A stretch of DNA of 8,797 nucleotides from NCBI GenBank assembly GCA_002317355.1, contig DCJC01000039.1:1-8797 (forward strand). Reading direction: 5' to 3'. The translations under genes and the position numbers were made by a program. Origin of the DNA: Prevotellaceae bacterium UBA1710 (lineage in GTDB: Bacteria > Bacteroidota > Bacteroidia > Bacteroidales > Bacteroidaceae). Of this stretch, positions 5,564-8,797 are shown piece after piece. The notes beneath the pieces were generated by a model. The model searched no databases. It saw only the letters and a program-made list of their open reading frames with translations, and was not told the DNA's origin. How positions within the stretch are numbered: the first letter of the stretch is position 1; the number at the start of each line of letters is the position of its first letter.

Positions 5564-6464
5564 CCTCTCCGTCATAGGCAAACTCAAAGCCTTCTGGTAG
5601 TCGGGAGTTGGCAATGTCGTGAGTGCCGATGTCGTGCGTGAGATGGATGAGGTATGTGCGCTTGGCACCTATCCTACGACTGAAGGCAATGGCATCATCA
5701 ACCAACTGATGGCTGTGGTGTGGCTTCTCGAAACGAAGGGCATTGACAACGAGGATGTCGATGTCATGGAGGTATTCATATTCTGACTCCTCGATGCTCT
5801 TCATGTCGGTGATGTAGGCGATACTTTGGGTGTGGGATGATGGGTGTTGGGTGTTGGTGGTTTGTTCTTTCTCCCTGAAGATAAAACCGAGGATAGGCAT
5901 TTTGCCGTGCATCACACGGATTGGGGTTATCTCGAGAGTGTCTTTGGTTGGTGGTACTACGATGGTGCGTCCTACCTTATTAATGACTCCGCTGAGACTT
6001 GCTCCGCTTGGTGGGAATTGTGCCACAACCTCCTTGCTACGGCTCACGATGAATGACTTGTGTGGCTCTATGGTGTGGAGGTTCAGATGTGGTACACCCG
6101 GGTATAGGTTCTCCTTGAAACAGTAGGGCATAGTCTGGTGCAGACCTCTCACCACATCATCCTGACAGTAGATATCTACATCGCCGAACATGCAGAAAGG
6201 GCGTAGGTCATCGATGCCTGCCACATGGTCGAAGTGGATATGGCTGATAACCACGGCATCAATCTTTGTGAACGGGAATCGTGTTGTCTGCTGACGGAAG
6301 TCTGGTCCGCAGTCAATGAGCACACGAATGCCTCCGTCAGTCTCAAGATATGCAGACTGACGAAGTCGCTTGTCGCGAGCCTCTGTACTGCGACACACCT
6401 CACACTGGCATCCTATTGCCGGCACACCGATTGAGGTTCCTGTTCCAAGGAATGTTAGTTTCAT
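5544..6464 (-). CDS. PhnP-like metallo-beta-lactamase-fold hydrolase, 306 aa
   Basis: A cytoplasmic metal-dependent phosphodiesterase-type hydrolase. The N-terminus MKLTFLGTGTS leads into CQCEVC (Cys19, 21, 24), the CxCxxC pattern that holds a structural zinc in E. coli PhnP. The catalytic motif is SHIHFDH (His75, His77, Asp79, His80). Further metal ligands are probably His186 in VMHGKMPILGF, Asp220 in AYITDMK and His274 in LIHLTHD, with PHHSH at 248-252. PhnP cleaves cyclic phosphate in phosphonate breakdown, but no phn genes are nearby, so the substrate here is unknown. The protein is about 50 residues longer than E. coli PhnP. The excess sits in two segments: about 140-175, and 199-215, which is a Thr/Gln/Ser/His linker encoded by heptamer repeats. 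The last codons (MTKD) also lie in a heptamer array. The frame is intact with all metal ligands. Confidence 0.85.
   Translation of the reverse strand: MKLTFLGTGTSIGVPAIGCQCEVCRSTEARDKRLRQSAYLETDGGIRVLIDCGPDFRQQTTRFPFTKIDAVVISHIHFDHVAGIDDLRPFCMFGDVDIYCQDDVVRGLHQTMPYCFKENLYPGVPHLNLHTIEPHKSFIVSRSKEVVAQFPPSGASLSGVINKVGRTIVVPPTKDTLEITPIRVMHGKMPILGFIFREKEQTTNTQHPSSHTQSIAYITDMKSIEESEYEYLHDIDILVVNALRFEKPHHSHQLVDDAIAFSRRIGAKRTYLIHLTHDIGTHDIANSRLPEGFEFAYDGEVIMTKD
5829..5863. repeat. Heptamer array inside the hydrolase gene
   Basis: On the plus strand five 7-base units follow each other: GGTGTGG, GATGATG, GGTGTTG twice, and GTGGTTT. They encode about residues 201-212 of the hydrolase, a low-complexity stretch between the VMHGK and AYITD motifs. 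The reading frame is preserved. The units are GC-richer than those in the gaps but have the same period. Confidence 0.75.
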
Positions 6465-6477
6465 AATGTCGAACTAA

Positions 6478-6581
6478 GAGTGAAGAGTGAAAAGTGAAGA
6501 ATTTAAGTTACACTTTTTCAGATTATATTTTTCGTGTTAAGACTAACTTAAATTCTTCACTCTTCACTCTTCGTTTTTCAC
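6478..6581. repeat. Long inverted repeat with heptamer arms between prfC and the hydrolase gene
   Basis: The left arm opens with heptamers GAGTGAA twice and AAGTGAA (6478-6498). The right arm holds TCTTCAC twice, TCTTCGT and TTTTCAC (6554-6581). Positions 6482-6510 pair with 6544-6572 over 29 positions with one mismatch (6492/6562), around a 33-base loop. This fills most of the 127-base gap between the two genes. No T-tract follows, so a terminator role is uncertain. The segment 6487-6521 recurs almost exactly, inverted, on the other side of prfC. Confidence 0.85.
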
Positions 6582-6591
6582 TTAAAAAGCT

Positions 6592-8190
6592 TTAGAACTC
6601 ACTTGTGAAGTGGAACTTGATGTTCTCGAAGTCCTGTTGCGCCATAGAGAGTACGTAGCCAGAGTCGGCAAGGAAGACATCACGACCATCCTTGTCCTTT
6701 GCCATGTACTGATACTTGCGCTTCTTGAATGATTCGAGCTCCTGAGCATCATCGCTCTCAATCCAGCATGCCTTGTGGAGATGAACTGGCTCCCAGCGGC
6801 ACTTGGCGTTGTACTCGTTCTCAAGACGATACTGGATTACCTCGAACTGAAGCTGACCTACTGTACCAACGATTCTGCGACCATTGAACTGGTTGACGAA
6901 CAACTGAGCAACACCTTCGTTCATGAGCTGCTCCAATCCCTTCTGGAACTGCTTAGCCTTCATTGGGTCATCATTCTCAATGTACTTGAAAAGCTCTGGA
7001 GAGAATGAAGGAAGTCCGCGGAAGTGTATCTTTTCGCCTTCGGTAAGGGTGTCACCAATCTTGAAGATACCGTTGTCAGGAAGACCTACGATATCACCTG
7101 CCCAAGCCTCGTCGATGGTTGACTTACGCTGAGCCATGAACTGGGTAGGAGAAGAGAAACGAACTGTCTTGCCCATGCCAACGTGCAGGTAAGGAGCGTT
7201 TCTTACGAACTTACCAGAGCATACCTTACAGAAGGCGATACAAGAGCGGTGGTTAGGGTCGATGTTGGCTGTGATCTTGAAGATGAAGCCAGTGAACTTC
7301 TCCTCGTCAGGGTTTACCATACGCTCCTCTGCCTTTGTTGGCTTTGGAGATGGTGCTATCTCAACGAAGCAGTCAAGTAGTTCCTGAACACCGAAGTTGT
7401 TGAGGGCAGAACCGAAGAATACTGGTGCTACCTCTGCAGAACGGTATGTCTCAACCTCAAACTCTGGATAAACGCCATCCACGAGTTCGAGATCTTCACG
7501 AAGCTTATCTGCATCCTGATCGCCTACCATCTTATTGAGTTCCTCTGAGTTGATGTCAACGGCAACCTTCTCTGTCACACGCTGCTTATCGGGAGTGAAG
7601 AGGTTGAGCTGGTTCTCGTAGATGTTATACACACCCTTGAACTTTGCGCCCTGGTTGATAGGCCATGAGAGAGGACGAACCTTGATCTGGAGTTCTTCCT
7701 CAAGCTCGTCGAGGAGGTCGAATGGATCACGACCTTCACGGTCCATCTTGTTGATGAATATGATAACAGGGGTGTTGCGCATACGGCACACCTCCATGAG
7801 CTTACGGGTCTGAGCCTCTACACCCTTTGCACCATCGACTACGATGATAGCAGAATCCACGGCAGTAAGAGTGCGGTAGGTATCTTCTGCGAAGTCCTGG
7901 TGACCAGGAGTATCGAGGATGTTCACCTTGTATGGAAGAGCGCCTTCCTCTTTGTCGGCATCAGGAAGGTAGTCAAACTCCATCACGGATGTAGATACAG
8001 AGATTCCGCGCTGCTTCTCGATGTCCATCCAGTCGGATGTGGCAGTCTTGCGGATCTTGTTGTTCTTTACTGCTCCAGCTACCTGAATCTGTCCACCGAA
8101 GAGCAGGAACTTCTCGGTCAATGTTGTCTTACCCGCATCCGGGTGTGAGATAATCGCAAAGGTGCGTCTTCTTTCTATTTCTTTGTTCAT
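6592..8190 (-). CDS. prfC: Peptide chain release factor 3 (RF3), 532 aa
   Basis: RF3 is the cytoplasmic translational GTPase that removes RF1/RF2 from the ribosome after peptide release. Length (532) matches E. coli RF3 (529). The GTPase domain shows all motifs: P-loop SHPDAGKTT at 15-23 with the serine typical of RF3, the switch I segment RGISVSTSV (61-69), DTPGH at 93-97, NKMD at 147-150 and GSAL at 260-263. Domain II starts near 298 (KFTGFIFKI, DPNHR), and the RF3-specific C-terminal domain follows from about 395 (SFSPELF, VGTVGQLQFEV, CRWEPV). MNKEIERRRTFAIISHPDAGK is the usual RF3 opening, which supports the start at 8190. No purine-rich ribosome site is evident, as is common in Bacteroidetes. 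Both flanking gaps carry inverted heptamer repeats, so it is probably a separate or weakly linked transcription unit. Confidence 0.98.
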   Translation of the reverse strand: MNKEIERRRTFAIISHPDAGKTTLTEKFLLFGGQIQVAGAVKNNKIRKTATSDWMDIEKQRGISVSTSVMEFDYLPDADKEEGALPYKVNILDTPGHQDFAEDTYRTLTAVDSAIIVVDGAKGVEAQTRKLMEVCRMRNTPVIIFINKMDREGRDPFDLLDELEEELQIKVRPLSWPINQGAKFKGVYNIYENQLNLFTPDKQRVTEKVAVDINSEELNKMVGDQDADKLREDLELVDGVYPEFEVETYRSAEVAPVFFGSALNNFGVQELLDCFVEIAPSPKPTKAEERMVNPDEEKFTGFIFKITANIDPNHRSCIAFCKVCSGKFVRNAPYLHVGMGKTVRFSSPTQFMAQRKSTIDEAWAGDIVGLPDNGIFKIGDTLTEGEKIHFRGLPSFSPELFKYIENDDPMKAKQFQKGLEQLMNEGVAQLFVNQFNGRRIVGTVGQLQFEVIQYRLENEYNAKCRWEPVHLHKACWIESDDAQELESFKKRKYQYMAKDKDGRDVFLADSGYVLSMAQQDFENIKFHFTSEF

Positions 8191-8201
8191 AATGCAAAAA
8201 T

Positions 8202-8293
8202 AAATGAATGAAAAATGAATAATGAAAAATACAAGTAACTATCGACTGAAAAGTGTAACTAAAATTTTTCACTTTTCACTTTTCATTATTCAC
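8202..8293. repeat. Inverted heptamer arrays upstream of prfC
   Basis: The left array has AAATGAA, TGAAAAA, TGAATAA and TGAAAAA (8202-8229). The right array has TTTTCAC twice, TTTTCAT and TATTCAC (8266-8293). The outer arms pair perfectly over 13 bp (8216-8228 with 8280-8292). An alternative inner stem of 9 bp joins 8247-8255 with 8270-8278. The segment 8246-8279 is an inverted near-copy of 6487-6521 on the far side of prfC. The repeat fills most of the gap in which the prfC promoter should lie. Confidence 0.85.
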
Positions 8294-8302
8294 TCAACTT
8301 TC

Positions 8303-8797
8303 CTAATCCCAGAACTTCGGATCTTCCTTTTCCTTGAAGTAATAGTCGTTGAGCATGCCGATGAAGGTGGTTATTTCCTTGACGGCATTGGCTGTGTTCT
8401 GTGTTATCTCCTTGTTCTGAAGGCGAAGGAGCATAGTGCCGTAGAGGGCGTTGAAGCAAGTCTCTATCTCACCAGCAGCCTCACCGGCAGAGTTCTTCTG
8501 ACGAAGCTCCACGATGAATGGAAGTACCTTGTAGTACTCTGTGCTATAGAATGGGAACTTCGGGCTGTCGAGCAGCTGAACATGAAGCTCAGACAACTGC
8601 TGAAGTACGAGCTTATTGATCTGGATGTGTCCCTTCTCTCGGCATCCCTCCTGATTGATCATGCGAATGAGGTTGCCATACCAGTCCACCATCTCCTCCT
8701 TCTGCTCGTCGGTGCAGTCGAAGCGAGAGATATACTCTTTCTTGATGAGCAGCAGATTACAGCCGTATGCACGGATGATGTCCTCTACCTGCCACAT
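8303..8797 (-). CDS. DUF4924-type protein, N-terminus cut by window edge
   Basis: The 164 residues visible match my recollection of the Bacteroidetes-specific DUF4924 family, a small, soluble, mostly helical protein of unknown function. Recognisable stretches are MWQVEDIIRAYG near the visible start, GHIQINK (56-62), SPKFPFYSTEYYKVLPFIVELR (77-98) and EIETCFNALYGTMLLRLQNKEI (110-131). Family members usually begin some 15-20 residues before MWQVED, so the methionine at the window edge is most likely internal and the true start lies beyond 8797. There is no signal peptide or membrane segment in the visible part. It lies upstream of prfC in the same direction, 112 bases away, with an inverted repeat in between. 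Confidence 0.75.
   Translation of the reverse strand: MWQVEDIIRAYGCNLLLIKKEYISRFDCTDEQKEEMVDWYGNLIRMINQEGCREKGHIQINKLVLQQLSELHVQLLDSPKFPFYSTEYYKVLPFIVELRQKNSAGEAAGEIETCFNALYGTMLLRLQNKEITQNTANAVKEITTFIGMLNDYYFKEKEDPKFWD

Noticed and set aside
6478..6581. Intrinsic terminator for prfC
   Set aside because: The stem is long, but its arms are heptamer repeats, the loop is 33 bases and no U-tract follows on the minus strand, so it was annotated as an inverted repeat instead.
8195..8202. Perfect TAnnTTTG match (minus strand TATTTTTG) just upstream of the prfC start
   Set aside because: No -33 TTTG lies 19-21 bases upstream and the implied transcript would have essentially no leader. In this AT-rich repeat such a match is expected by chance.

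Overview
The window looks like chromosomal DNA of a Bacteroidales bacterium, most likely Prevotella/Segatella-like (inference). The pointers are a DUF4924-type protein, a long secreted TlpA-like protein with the N-terminal beta domain common in this group, a short anti-sigma-like protein behind an ECF sigma factor, start codons without clear Shine-Dalgarno sequences, and AT-rich repeat-laden gaps between GC-richer genes. All seven supported genes lie on the minus strand, so transcription runs from right to left.

Layout in transcription order: a DUF4924-type protein cut by the right edge (8303-8797); peptide chain release factor 3, prfC (6592-8190); a PhnP-like metallo-beta-lactamase-fold hydrolase (5544-6464); an ECF sigma factor (4838-5356) overlapping by 4 bases a single-pass membrane protein that is probably its anti-sigma factor (4218-4841); 16 bases further on, a secreted protein of unknown function (3119-4201); and after a 277-base gap a secreted thioredoxin-fold protein of the TlpA family (454-2841), followed by a good intrinsic terminator. 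Positions 1-453 hold no supportable gene, only two terminator-type hairpins and several repeats.

Sigma factor, anti-sigma-like protein and secreted protein form a compact signalling unit. The secreted thioredoxin-like gene downstream may belong to the same envelope response but has its own candidate promoter. prfC, the hydrolase and the DUF4924 gene look like ordinary chromosomal neighbours, separated by repeats.

The most unusual feature is a system of 7-base-period repeats. Nearly every gap outside the sigma operon carries one: heptamers of different sequence but the same period, often with a second array in inverted orientation so that the region folds into a long hairpin. One array contains the stop codon of the hydrolase gene, and another lies inside that gene, where it encodes an extra linker. 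The two gaps flanking prfC share a near-identical core of about 34 bases in opposite orientations, which shows that at least these arrays belong to a dispersed repeat family. No CRISPR array, tRNA, rRNA, transposase or phage gene was found.
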